A DNA stretch of 64,000 nucleotides, taken from the NCBI RefSeq assembly GCF_022829405.1, contig NZ_JAKSXW010000149.1, positions 62,001 to 126,000 on the forward strand. Direction: 5' to 3'. The stretch is from Methylobacterium sp. J-076. GTDB taxonomy: Bacteria > Pseudomonadota > Alphaproteobacteria > Rhizobiales > Beijerinckiaceae. Positions 7,942-16,022 of this stretch are shown piece after piece. Position 1 is the first letter of the stretch, and each line of letters begins with the position of its first letter. The notes beneath the pieces were generated by a model. It saw nothing but the letters and a program-made list of their open reading frames with translations, searched no databases and was not told where the DNA came from. The translations under genes and the position numbers were made by a program.

Positions 7942-9267
7942 ATGACGAGCGAGGACAAGCCCGGCTGGTTCGGACGCCTGTTCGGGCGGAAGAAGGACGA
8001 GGGCCAGGTTACCGAGACGCCGGCCCCCGAATCACCTGCCTCGCCCTCCGAGGGGGAGCCCGACTTCGCCACCGGCGCGGAGGACGTGGCCCACATCCCG
8101 CTGCCCGAGGACGGGGGTGCCATCGACGCCACCGAGGGCGCCGACCTGCTGCCCGTCGAGGGCGAGCCGGAGAAGCCCCCCGCCGGCACCGCGGGCGACC
8201 CGCCGGAGCACGGGGCGGACCCGGTCGATACCGGCACGGTGAACCGCGAACCGCAGGTCGCCCTCGATCCCGACATCCAGCCGACCGATTCCGCCGCCGC
8301 CCTGGCCTACGATGCCGGGGTCGGGCCGGACCGGGAGCCGGAGGCGAAGGGCTGGTGGAGCCGCCTCACTTCGGGGATGAAGCGCACCTCCTCGGCCCTG
8401 TCGGACCGGGTCACGGGGCTGTTCACCAAGCGCAAGCTCGACGCCACCACCCTGGAGGATCTGGAGGATGCCCTGATCCAGGCCGATTTCGGCCTGGAGA
8501 CGGCGATGCGGATTTCCGAGGCGGTCGGCAAGGGCCGCTACGAGAAGGGCATTTCGCCGGACGAGGTCCGCACGATCCTCGCCACCGAGGTCGAGCGCGC
8601 CCTCGACCCCGTGGCGGTGCCGCTCGAGATCGACTTCGCGAGGAAGCCGTTCGTGATTCTCACGGTCGGGGTCAACGGCGCCGGCAAGACGACGACGCTC
8701 GGCAAGCTCGCCTCGAAGTTCCGGGCCGAGGGCCGCTCGGTGATGCTGGCGGCGGGCGACACGTTCCGCGCGGCGGCCATCGAACAGCTCAACGTCTGGG
8801 GCGCCCGCACCGGCACGCCGGTCATCAGCGGCGCCCAGGGGGCGGATGCGGCGGGCCTCGCCTTCGATGCGCTGAAGCAGGCACAGGCGGCGGGGACGGA
8901 CATCCTCCTCATCGACACGGCGGGCCGCCTCCAGAACAAGACCGGCCTCATGGCCGAGCTGGAGAAGATCGTCCGCGTCCTGCGCAAGCAGGACCCGGAC
9001 GCGCCGCACGCGACGCTTCTGGTGCTCGACGCCACCGTGGGCCAGAACGCCCTGTCGCAGGTGGAGCTGTTCTCCCAGGCCGCGCCGATCACCGGCTTGG
9101 TGATGACGAAGCTCGACGGGACGGCGCGGGGCGGCATCCTCGTGGCGCTGGCGGCCAAGTTCGGCCTGCCGGTGCACTTCATCGGCGTCGGCGAGGGCGT
9201 GGAGGATCTGGAGCCCTTCGCGGCCCGGGATTTCGCCAGGGCCGTCGCCGGCCTGGAACGGGACTGA
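7942..9267 (+). CDS. ftsY: signal recognition particle receptor FtsY
   Basis: SRP receptor GTPase that docks ribosome-SRP complexes at the inner membrane. 441 residues: an acidic, low-complexity A domain over about residues 1-135, then the NG domain with P-loop GVNGAGKT at 243-250 and later DTAGR and TKLDG motifs. An ATG 12 bp upstream is in frame, but the ATG at 7942 follows an AGGG ribosome binding site and starts MTSEDKPGWFGRLF, a typical amphipathic opening. It is followed 23 bp later by yciB, a common alphaproteobacterial order. Confidence 0.97.
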   Translation: MTSEDKPGWFGRLFGRKKDEGQVTETPAPESPASPSEGEPDFATGAEDVAHIPLPEDGGAIDATEGADLLPVEGEPEKPPAGTAGDPPEHGADPVDTGTVNREPQVALDPDIQPTDSAAALAYDAGVGPDREPEAKGWWSRLTSGMKRTSSALSDRVTGLFTKRKLDATTLEDLEDALIQADFGLETAMRISEAVGKGRYEKGISPDEVRTILATEVERALDPVAVPLEIDFARKPFVILTVGVNGAGKTTTLGKLASKFRAEGRSVMLAAGDTFRAAAIEQLNVWGARTGTPVISGAQGADAAGLAFDALKQAQAAGTDILLIDTAGRLQNKTGLMAELEKIVRVLRKQDPDAPHATLLVLDATVGQNALSQVELFSQAAPITGLVMTKLDGTARGGILVALAAKFGLPVHFIGVGEGVEDLEPFAARDFARAVAGLERD

Positions 9268-9290
9268 GCGGGCGAAGCCCGGTAGAGACG

Positions 9291-9905
9291 ATGACGATGC
9301 AGATCGAAGCCATCCCCCCGCGCCGGCACCTTCCGCCGCTCGCCAAGCTCGTCCTGGAGATGGGGCCGCTGGTCCTGTTCTTCTTCGCCAACGCCTTCGG
9401 CGAGAGGCTCGGCCTCGTCGGCGACCAGACGACCTACGCCGCCATCGGCCTGTTCGTGGGGGCGACGATCGTGTCGCTCGCCATCCACTTCGTGCTCCTG
9501 CGCCGCATCCCGATCATGCCCCTGGTGTCGGGGGTGGTGGTTCTGGTCTTCGGCGGCCTCGCCCTGGCGCTCCGGGACAAGACGTTCTTCGTCATCAAGC
9601 CGACCATCGTGAACAGCCTGTTCGGCTTCATCCTGCTCGGGGGCCTGCTGTTCGGGAAGCCGCTGCTCTCGGTGGTGCTCGACAGCGTGTTCTCGCTGAC
9701 CGACGAGGGCTGGCGCCGGCTGACCTTCCGCTGGGGGCTGTTCTTCCTGGCCCTAGCGGTCCTCAACGAGGTCGTCTGGCGGACCCAGGATTACGAGTTC
9801 TGGGTGAAGTTCAAGGTGTTCGGCATCATGCCGATCACCGTGCTCTTCGCCCTCGCCCAGACCCCCCTGCTGATGCGTTACGAGCAGAAGCAGCCGGAGG
9901 GGTAG
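9291..9905 (+). CDS. yciB: inner membrane septation protein A (YciB/IspZ)
   Basis: 204-residue polytopic membrane protein of the YciB family, linked to envelope maintenance and septation. The conserved opening LVLEMGPLVLFFFAN is at about 16-31, and the GLLFGKPLL and EVVWR segments typical of the family follow. About five to six membrane spans. ATG codons at 9291 and 9297 are both possible. Downstream of ftsY and convergent with ccmG, with only 4 bp between the stops. Confidence 0.92.
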   Translation: MTMQIEAIPPRRHLPPLAKLVLEMGPLVLFFFANAFGERLGLVGDQTTYAAIGLFVGATIVSLAIHFVLLRRIPIMPLVSGVVVLVFGGLALALRDKTFFVIKPTIVNSLFGFILLGGLLFGKPLLSVVLDSVFSLTDEGWRRLTFRWGLFFLALAVLNEVVWRTQDYEFWVKFKVFGIMPITVLFALAQTPLLMRYEQKQPEG

Positions 9906-9909
9906 GCGC

Positions 9910-10515
9910 TCACCGCGCCTCCGCGACCTTGCCGGCGGCCCGGATGCGCGCGAGCACGGACGCGAAGTTCTCCGGGGTGAGGATGCCGACGATCTTGTCG
10001 CGGATCACCCCGTCCGGGCCGATGATGAAGGTCTCGGGCACGCCGTAGACGCCGAAATCGATGGCGGCCCGTCCGTCCGCATCCGCCCCCACGGCGGCGA
10101 AGGGGACGCCGTGCCGGTCGAGGAACTTGCGGCCGGCGGCGGGGTCGGGCTCCTTGTAGTCGATCCCGACGAGGCGGATCCCGGGCTCGCGGGCGAGCCG
10201 CATCAGCATCGGGTGCTCCACCTGGCAGGGGGCGCACCACGAGGCGAAGACGTTGAGCACCGTGATCGCGCCCTTCAACTCGGCGCTCGACAGGCCCGGC
10301 ACCGGGGCGCCGTCCTTGGCGAGGCCCGGCACGGCCGGCAGGGTGAAGCCCGGCGCCGGCTTGCCGATCATCGCCGAGGGGAGCGCCGAAGGGTCGGCCC
10401 CCGACCGCAGCCGCAGGAACATCACCCCCGCCAGCACGGCGAAAACCAGGACGGGCAGGATGACGAGGAGGGACCGCCGGGCGGGCGGGGGAGTGCCGTC
10501 GTCGAGGGTGTTCAC
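9910..10515 (-). CDS. ccmG: cytochrome c maturation thioredoxin CcmG/DsbE
   Basis: Membrane-anchored periplasmic thioredoxin that reduces apocytochrome c before haem ligation. 201 residues: N-terminal anchor at about 14-34 (LLVILPVLVFAVLAGVMFL), then a TlpA/DsbE fold with the active-site CAPC at Cys94 and Cys97 and a cis-Pro in GVPETF. The GTG start at 10515 overlaps the ccmD stop as GTGA. It is the last gene of ccmC-ccmD-ccmG. Confidence 0.94.
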   Translation of the reverse strand: MNTLDDGTPPPARRSLLVILPVLVFAVLAGVMFLRLRSGADPSALPSAMIGKPAPGFTLPAVPGLAKDGAPVPGLSSAELKGAITVLNVFASWCAPCQVEHPMLMRLAREPGIRLVGIDYKEPDPAAGRKFLDRHGVPFAAVGADADGRAAIDFGVYGVPETFIIGPDGVIRDKIVGILTPENFASVLARIRAAGKVAEAR

Positions 10516-10655
10516 CGCCTGTCCTCCCCGAAGCGACGGAGCGCCCGCCGCTGCGCCGACCGGTCCCGGACGGCGTTGACGACGAGGCCGAGCATGATCA
10601 GCGCCGTGAAGGCGTAGGCGGCGGCGATGAAGCCGCCATGCGATCCCAGGTCCAT
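10512..10655 (-). CDS. ccmD: haem exporter accessory protein CcmD
   Basis: Small gene of 47 residues lying exactly between ccmC and ccmG. It begins MDLGSHGGFIAAAYAFTALI, has one membrane span at about 8-28, and ends with a basic tail (RDRSAQRRALRRF). CcmD stabilises release of holo-CcmE from the CcmABC haem-handling complex. The stop overlaps the ccmG GTG start by 4 bp and the ATG lies 9 bp after ccmC, so the three are one transcript. Recognised by position, topology and the G-x-Y-V/A-F pattern. Confidence 0.88.
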   Translation of the reverse strand: MDLGSHGGFIAAAYAFTALIMLGLVVNAVRDRSAQRRALRRFGEDRR

Positions 10656-10664
10656 CACGGGGGC

Positions 10665-11483
10665 CTACAGGGCTTGAGGGAGCGGGCTCGCCCCGGCCGG
10701 GCCGGGGACGATCCGCCGGGCGCCGGCATCCAGGCGCTCGGCCTCGCGGATGGTCAGGGTCCGCACCCGGCGGCGCATGATCTCGGTGCGCATGGCGTAG
10801 AGATGGAGGGTCGATCCGCCGAGCGTCGCCGCGCCGATCATCAGGAGCAGCGGGTAGAGCATCGAGGGGTCGATGGTCGAGCCGCCCATCCGCAGGATCG
10901 AGGCCGGCTGGTGCAGGGTGGACCACCAGTTCACCGAGAACTTGATGATCGGCAGGTTCACCGCGCCGACCAGCGTGAGGATCGCCACCGCGCGGGCCGC
11001 CCGGTTCGGATCCTCGATGGTCCGCCACAGGGCGATGAGGCCGCAATAGATCAGGAACAGCACGAGCATCGAGGTGAGCCGGGCGTCCCACACCCAGTAG
11101 GTGCCCCACATCGGCTTGCCCCACAGGGAGCCGGTGACGAGGCAAACCAGGGTGAAGGCCGCCCCGATGGGCGCCGCGGCCCGTTGGGACACGTCGGCGA
11201 GGGGGTGGCGCCACACCAGGGTGCCGATCGCCGACAGGCTCATCGCGCCGTAGAAGAACACGCCGAGCCACGCCGCCGGCACGTGGACGTACATGATCCG
11301 CACCGTCTCGCCCTGCTGGTAGTCGGCGGGCACGACGAAGAAGGTCAGGTACAGGCCCACGGCCAGGGCCGCCACGGACACGGCCGTCAGCCATGGCACG
11401 AGCGTCGCGGACCAGCGCATGAAGTGGCTGGGGTTGGACAGCCGGGTCCAGAGGGAAGGCGTCATCGTCGCGGTCTCGGACAT
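10665..11483 (-). CDS. ccmC: haem transporter/handling protein CcmC
   Basis: 272-residue, six-span inner membrane protein that presents haem to CcmE in system I cytochrome c maturation. The tryptophan-rich WWD segment is visible as WGKPMWGTYWVWDARLTS, flanked by the haem-ligating histidine regions YVHVPAAW and STLHQPAS. First gene of ccmC-ccmD-ccmG. ccmA and ccmB, often just upstream, are not here; the upstream neighbour is a methyltransferase gene. Confidence 0.96.
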   Translation of the reverse strand: MSETATMTPSLWTRLSNPSHFMRWSATLVPWLTAVSVAALAVGLYLTFFVVPADYQQGETVRIMYVHVPAAWLGVFFYGAMSLSAIGTLVWRHPLADVSQRAAAPIGAAFTLVCLVTGSLWGKPMWGTYWVWDARLTSMLVLFLIYCGLIALWRTIEDPNRAARAVAILTLVGAVNLPIIKFSVNWWSTLHQPASILRMGGSTIDPSMLYPLLLMIGAATLGGSTLHLYAMRTEIMRRRVRTLTIREAERLDAGARRIVPGPAGASPLPQAL

Positions 11484-11543
11484 GGTCCTGCGCTCCTAAC
11501 CCAAGGTGCGGTGCAGCAACAATGCGGGCATCGGGCGCGGGTC

Positions 11544-12272
11544 TCACCCGCGGTGAAGGGCCTCGGCCTCCGGCGTGAAGCGCCCGTCCGCCCGGTGCAG
11601 CACCAGCGGCGGTTGCAGCGAGAAGCCCGCCCGGCTCCCCTTCACGGCGGTGACGAGGATTCGGATCGCCGGGTCGTCCGCCCGCGGGTGGACCGGCCGC
11701 ACGGCGATCCCGCCGAACCGTCCGGCCAGGACGGCGAGGCATCCGGGCAGGGCATCGGCCCTGTGGATCATTCCGAGGCGGCCGCCGGGGCGCAGGATGC
11801 CGGCGCAGGTCCGGACCCACCCCTCCAGCCCCCCTGCGGCGAAGCCGTGGGCGCTCGCCTTGGCGGGGTCGGGGGAGGGGCGGTAGCGCCCGGCCTCGAA
11901 GTAGGGCGGGTTTGTCAGCACGCAGTCGAACGAATCCGGATGGAGGCCGGCGGCGGCGCGGACCCGGCCGGGGGCGAGTACGTCCGCCTCGATCACCTCG
12001 GCCGGCAGCGCGTTGAGGCTGGCGTTGGCCCGGGCCAAAGCGGCGAGGTCCGGATCCCGCTCGACCAGCGTCACCGACAGGCCCGGCCGCAAAGTCGCGC
12101 AGGCGAGGCCGGCGATCCCCGGCCCGGAGCCGAGATCGCACAGGCTCTCCCCCGGCCGGGGCGACAGCAGGTGCGCGAGCAGGATCGCGTCCGTGCCCGC
12201 CCGGTGCGCCCCCCGGGGCGGCTGGTGGAGGTGGAGGCGCCCCCCGAGGAAGGCGTCGGGCGGCGCGGTCAC
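11544..12272 (-). CDS. TrmN6-like tRNA1(Val) adenine-N6 methyltransferase
   Basis: 242-residue class I SAM methyltransferase. Motif I CDLGSGPG is at 45-52 and the N6-adenine catalytic NPPY at 121-124; the pattern fits the YfiC/TrmN6 group that methylates A37 of tRNA-Val. The start at 12272 overlaps the stop of the upstream DUF2007 gene by 4 bp (ATGA). The group also contains other small-substrate N-methyltransferases, so the exact target is inferred. Confidence 0.82.
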   Translation of the reverse strand: MTAPPDAFLGGRLHLHQPPRGAHRAGTDAILLAHLLSPRPGESLCDLGSGPGIAGLACATLRPGLSVTLVERDPDLAALARANASLNALPAEVIEADVLAPGRVRAAAGLHPDSFDCVLTNPPYFEAGRYRPSPDPAKASAHGFAAGGLEGWVRTCAGILRPGGRLGMIHRADALPGCLAVLAGRFGGIAVRPVHPRADDPAIRILVTAVKGSRAGFSLQPPLVLHRADGRFTPEAEALHRG

Positions 12273-12493
12273 GGCGTCCGCAACTCGTGCGCGAGGCCGG
12301 CATCCTTCAGGATCCGCCGCGCCTGGGCGGCATGGTCCGTGGGCACGAGGAGCCGCCGGCCGAACATGCCGATGGAGCCTTCCATGGCGCTCATATGCTC
12401 GTCGGCCACGAGGACGGGGATGCCGGCATCCTCCAGCAACGAGCGCGCGAAGCCGATGAGAACGATGTCGTTCGCGCGGATCAGCTCGATCAC
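12269..12493 (-). CDS. DUF2007 domain protein
   Basis: 74-residue protein of the putative signal-transducing DUF2007 family (MIELIRANDIVLIGFARSLL start, central LLVP, C-terminal helix). The family is a small ferredoxin-like alpha/beta domain of unknown function. It shares an ATGA overlap with the downstream TrmN6-like gene, a pairing that suggests co-translation. No catalytic residues are evident. Confidence 0.8.
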   Translation of the reverse strand: MIELIRANDIVLIGFARSLLEDAGIPVLVADEHMSAMEGSIGMFGRRLLVPTDHAAQARRILKDAGLAHELRTP

Positions 12494-12843
12494 CCCTGTC
12501 CCCCCGTCGCGCGGCGCGCCGCGCTCACACCATCGTCATCGCGCGGCCGGTGCAGCCATCCGGGGCGCCGTGCTCGGGTGGCGCGCCGGGTCCCGGCACG
12601 GCCCGCCGCCCCGGATTGCGTGGCGGCGCTCGCAAAGACAACACGGCTTGTAGCAGGAAAGCGCGGCGGCCACGGGTATCGCGGGATCGCCTCGGAGGGT
12701 TGGCGCATTCGCCGCGTGGAGTGCGGGGGCCGTCTGGCCCATATCCCGCAATGTTGCGACGCCGCAGGCGCCATGCGATTGGACGGCGCCGATGCTTTCC
12801 GTGCGGACGTTTCCCGCACGGCCCGGCTTGGGAGTCACGGATC
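12494..12843. other. 350-bp divergent intergenic region upstream of the polyprenyl synthase
   Basis: Contains no credible gene. It must hold promoters for the DUF2007-methyltransferase pair (minus) and the polyprenyl diphosphate synthase (plus). Around 12601-12650 there is a stretch (GGATTGCGTGGCGGCGCTCGC) that resembles a decayed half of the repeat family seen at 2482-2918. A perfect hairpin lies at 12799-12821, listed separately. No convincing -35/-10 pair was found. Confidence 0.5.
12799..12821 (+). promoter_or_regulatory. hairpin in the leader of the polyprenyl diphosphate synthase gene
   Basis: CCGTGCGG and CCGCACGG form a perfect 8-bp stem with a 7-base loop, ending 22 bases before the TTG start at 12844. 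There is no following T run, so it is unlikely to be an intrinsic terminator. It could be an operator or an RNA leader structure; only the inverted repeat itself is seen. Confidence 0.35.
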
Positions 12844-13875
12844 TTGGGTATCGCCGCCACGATCGAGAACCCGACGAAGCCCGTCGATGCCGGGTTGAAC
12901 GACCTCGTCGCGCTGGTGGCCGACGGGATGAAGCGGGTCAACACCACCATTCTGTCCCGGACGGGTTCCGACGTGGCCATGATCCCGGAGGTGGCGAACC
13001 ACCTCATCGCCTCCGGGGGCAAGCGCCTGCGGCCGATCCTGACGCTGGCCTGCGCGCAGCTCTGCGGATACGTCGATGAGGCCGGCAAGGACGGCGACGT
13101 GAAGCTCGCCGCCAGCGTCGAGTTCATGCACACGGCCACGCTCCTCCACGACGACGTGGTGGACGAGAGCGACATGCGCCGGGGCCGCGTGGCCGCACGG
13201 ATCAAGTGGGGCAACGAGGCGAGCGTGCTCGTCGGCGATTTCCTCCTCGGGCAGGCCTTTCGCATGATGGTCGAGGTCGGCTCCCTCCGGGCCCTCGACA
13301 TCCTCTCCGCCGCCGCCACGGTCATCGCGGAGGGCGAGGTGATGCAGCTCGCCGCCGCCAAGAACCTGGAGACCAGCGAGGAGGCCTACCTCGCCGTGAT
13401 CCGCGGCAAGACCGCCGAACTCTTCGCCGCCGCCTGCGAGGTCGGGCCGGTGATCGCCAAGCGCAGCGAGGCCGAGCAGGCGGCGGCGCGGGCCTACGGG
13501 ATGAACCTCGGCATCGCCTTCCAGCTCATCGACGACGCCCTCGATTACGGCGGCACCGCCTCCGACCTCGGCAAGAACGTCGGCGACGATTTCCGCGAGG
13601 GCAAGATCACCTTGCCGATCGTTCTGGCCTACCGCCGGGGCAGCGAGGAGGAGCGCGCCTTCTGGCGGCGGACCCTGACCCGCGGCGAGATCCGCGACGA
13701 CGACCTCGCCACGGCGCTCGCCATCCTCCGGCGCCACGGCACCCTGGAGGAGACGGTCGCCCGCGCCCGCCATTACGGCGAGAAGGCCGAGGCCGCCCTG
13801 TCCATCTTCCCGGAGGGCCCTGTGCGGTCCGCGCTGCTCGATGCGGTGGAATTCTGCGTGGCGCGGGCGCACTGA
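12844..13875 (+). CDS. polyprenyl diphosphate synthase (octa-/decaprenyl type)
   Basis: Head-to-tail trans-prenyltransferase that builds the long isoprenoid tail of ubiquinone. 343 residues. First aspartate-rich motif DDVVD at 103-107 and second DDALD at 230-234; GGKRLRP at 58-64 binds isopentenyl diphosphate. I chose the TTG at 12844, preceded by GGGAG, because it gives a family-like N-terminus (MGIAATIENPTKP); longer in-frame starts add low-complexity sequence. Ubiquinone-10 is usual in this bacterial group, so decaprenyl product is an inference. Stand-alone gene. Confidence 0.93.
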   Translation: MGIAATIENPTKPVDAGLNDLVALVADGMKRVNTTILSRTGSDVAMIPEVANHLIASGGKRLRPILTLACAQLCGYVDEAGKDGDVKLAASVEFMHTATLLHDDVVDESDMRRGRVAARIKWGNEASVLVGDFLLGQAFRMMVEVGSLRALDILSAAATVIAEGEVMQLAAAKNLETSEEAYLAVIRGKTAELFAAACEVGPVIAKRSEAEQAAARAYGMNLGIAFQLIDDALDYGGTASDLGKNVGDDFREGKITLPIVLAYRRGSEEERAFWRRTLTRGEIRDDDLATALAILRRHGTLEETVARARHYGEKAEAALSIFPEGPVRSALLDAVEFCVARAH

Positions 13876-13978
13876 GGCCCCGTCCGGCTTGTGCGCTGCA
13901 GCACGGCCGAGCTTGCCTCAGGCTTAACGGCGGCGGCGAAGGGGCTTACGCGGGCGGTTCCTCACGATGGAGAGACCG

Positions 13979-14584
13979 GTGAAGTCCACCCTTGCCCTTA
14001 CCCTGATCCTGGCCGGCGTCGCCACCGCCCAGGCGCAGACGCCGCCGACCCGCGATCCGGCCCAGATCCCGGCAGGCACCTACGCCGTCGACCCGAACCA
14101 CACGCAGGTCGGCTGGCGCGTGTCGCATATGGGCTTCTCGAACTACGCGGGCGGCTTCTCGGACGTGACGGGCACGCTGCAACTGCAGCCGAAGGACCCC
14201 TCCGCCTCGAAGCTCACCATCAAGATCCCGGTGGCCTCGGTGACGACCACGAGCGACAAGCTCACGGGCGAGCTGAAGGGCGACCAGTGGCTCGACGGCG
14301 GCAAGTACCCTGAGATGACCTTCGTCTCCAGCAAGGTCACGCCCGCCGGCAAGGACCATGCGAAGGTGACCGGGGAGCTGACCCTGCACGGCGTGACCAA
14401 GCCCGTGACCCTCGACGTCACCCTTGTCGGCGCCGGCGTGAACCCCCTCGACAAGAAGATGACCGTCGGCTTCGAGGCAACCGGCGTGGTGAAGCGCTCG
14501 GAGTTCGGCGTGAAGACCTATCTGCCGCTCATCGGCGACGACCTGCACCTCACCATCGCCGGCGCCTTCGAGAAGCAGGACTGA
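13979..14584 (+). CDS. YceI family periplasmic protein
   Basis: 201-residue secreted lipocalin-like protein; YceI proteins bind isoprenoid quinones or similar lipids in the periplasm. Signal peptide MKSTLALTLILAGVATAQA then QTPP. The family opening GTYAVDPNHTQVGWRVSH is visible, and later GVTKPVTLDV and FGVKTYLP. The GTG at 13979 is preferred to the ATG at 13967 because GGAGAG lies 5 bases before it and it gives a clean signal peptide. It follows the polyprenyl synthase by 103 bp, consistent with a quinone link, but that is inference. Confidence 0.88.
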   Translation: MKSTLALTLILAGVATAQAQTPPTRDPAQIPAGTYAVDPNHTQVGWRVSHMGFSNYAGGFSDVTGTLQLQPKDPSASKLTIKIPVASVTTTSDKLTGELKGDQWLDGGKYPEMTFVSSKVTPAGKDHAKVTGELTLHGVTKPVTLDVTLVGAGVNPLDKKMTVGFEATGVVKRSEFGVKTYLPLIGDDLHLTIAGAFEKQD

Positions 14585-14679
14585 CGGCAGAGTTATCGAC
14601 AAGCCAGACGGCCACGTTAACCGATCCTTTATCCTCCCGGTGAAGGCTAACAGGTGCTTTCCACCGGCAGGATCGACCC

Positions 14680-15006
14680 GTGGCCGTCCTTCGCTTCTCC
14701 GCCCTCGCCCTGACCGCCGCCGCCCTCCTGGCGCCGGCCGCCGCGCTGGCGGGCGACGCCGCCGCGGCGCATTCCTCGTGGAAAAGCTGCCTGGACCACG
14801 CCTATGTGAGCCGGGCGGCCGTCACCGGGCAGGACCTCGCCGCGGCGGCGGCCCTGCGCGCCTGCAGGGGGGAGGAGACGGCCTACCTCTCCGCCCTCTC
14901 GGCCTCGCCGCTCCTCGACGGGGACGACATCGCCCAGGCGCGGCCGGAGCTCGTGGCGCGGGCGCGGGCCGCACTGACCACCGGACCGCGTTCGGTCCTG
15001 CGCTGA
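14680..15006 (+). CDS. small secreted hypothetical protein
   Basis: 108 residues from a GTG start. A signal peptide is clear (VLRFSALALTAAALLAPAAALA then GDAAAA). The mature part is short, mostly helical, with two cysteines (in SWKSCLD and LRACRGEE) that could form one disulfide. I do not recognise the family. It is convergent with the phosphatase-like gene (6-bp gap). A near-consensus CtrA half-site pair sits in its upstream gap at 14617-14631. Confidence 0.65.
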   Translation: MAVLRFSALALTAAALLAPAAALAGDAAAAHSSWKSCLDHAYVSRAAVTGQDLAAAAALRACRGEETAYLSALSASPLLDGDDIAQARPELVARARAALTTGPRSVLR

Positions 15007-15012
15007 GGGCGC

Positions 15013-15483
15013 CTACGACTTCAGCCGCTGCTTGATCTTCGCCGCCAGCCCGTCCCGCACGTCCCGGTAGGCGTCCAGCCGCTGCTCGCGGGAGGCGTCC
15101 TGCACCAGGGTCGGATCGGGGGTCGGCCAATACTCGACGTCGGCCGCGAGCGTATGGGTGAGCGCGATGGCCTTGTGGTGGGCCTCGGGCGCCAGGGTGA
15201 TGATCAGGTCGAAGTTCAGCCCCTCCCAGTCCTCCAGCTGCTCGATGGTGCGGGGACGGTGGCGGTGCGCGTCGATGCCGATCTCGTCGAGGGCGGCGAC
15301 CATGAACGGGTCGATGGGCTCACCCTGCCGGACGCCCGCCGACTGCACGTAGATCGACTTGCCGAAATAGTGCCGGGCGATGGCCTCCGCCGCGGGTGAG
15401 CGCACCGCGTTGTAGTTGCACATGAACAGCACGGATTGCACCCGCCGCTTCCGCGGGGCCGGATCGGGTGGCGGCTCGGCCAT
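15013..15483 (-). CDS. low molecular weight protein-tyrosine phosphatase family protein
   Basis: 156-residue LMW-PTP/arsenate reductase-like protein. The P-loop CNYNAVRS gives catalytic Cys22 and Arg28, followed by the family Ser; the general acid is probably the Asp in the C-terminal TPDPT segment. It belongs to the conserved alphaproteobacterial block hisD-UPF0262-LMW-PTP. Physiological substrate unknown; arsenate reductase activity cannot be excluded by sequence. Confidence 0.88.
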   Translation of the reverse strand: MAEPPPDPAPRKRRVQSVLFMCNYNAVRSPAAEAIARHYFGKSIYVQSAGVRQGEPIDPFMVAALDEIGIDAHRHRPRTIEQLEDWEGLNFDLIITLAPEAHHKAIALTHTLAADVEYWPTPDPTLVQDASREQRLDAYRDVRDGLAAKIKQRLKS

Positions 15484-15517
15484 GGCGGCTCAGGCCGGAC
15501 GGGGGGCCGCCACTGAT

Positions 15518-16012
15518 TCAGCCCTTCCAGTGGAGGGCGAAGATCAGGGTGAACAGACGCCTGGCCGTGTCGTGGTCGAGGTCGACCTTGCCTTCGAGCC
15601 GCTGCTTGAGGGTCTCCGAAGCTTCGTTGTGGAGGCCGCGCCGGCCCATGTCGATCGCCTCGATCTGGCTCGGCGAGGCGGTGCGGATGGCGTTGTAGTA
15701 GCTCTCGCAGATCATCTCGTAATCGCGGATCACCCGGCGGAACGGCGTCAGGGACAGGAGATGCGTCATCACCGGCTCGCCCTCCACCGTGCTGATGGCG
15801 AAGGAGAGCTTGTTCTCCACGAGGCCGAGGAGAAGCCGGAACGGCCCCTCGCGGCCGGGAACCGAGAAGCTGTTGCCCTCCAGGATGTCGTAGAGCGCGA
15901 TGGCGCGCTCGTGCTCCTGGTCGGGGTTGCCGCGGGCGATGGACGCTTCGTCCAGGGTCACCGAGACGAGGCGATTGGGGCCCTTGTCCGCCCCCCGCTC
16001 TTTGTCCGACAT
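15518..16012 (-). CDS. UPF0262 family protein
   Basis: 164-165-residue protein of UPF0262, a family confined largely to alphaproteobacteria and located directly after hisD. Conserved stretches ERAIALYDILEGN, FRRVIRDYEMICESYYNAIR and a long C-terminal helix are visible. The ATG at 16012 is preferred over a GTG at 16018 because of the GAGG 8 bases upstream. 10 bp after the hisD stop, so probably co-transcribed. Function unknown. Confidence 0.9.
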   Translation of the reverse strand: MSDKERGADKGPNRLVSVTLDEASIARGNPDQEHERAIALYDILEGNSFSVPGREGPFRLLLGLVENKLSFAISTVEGEPVMTHLLSLTPFRRVIRDYEMICESYYNAIRTASPSQIEAIDMGRRGLHNEASETLKQRLEGKVDLDHDTARRLFTLIFALHWKG

Positions 16013-16022
16013 CCCCACCGCC

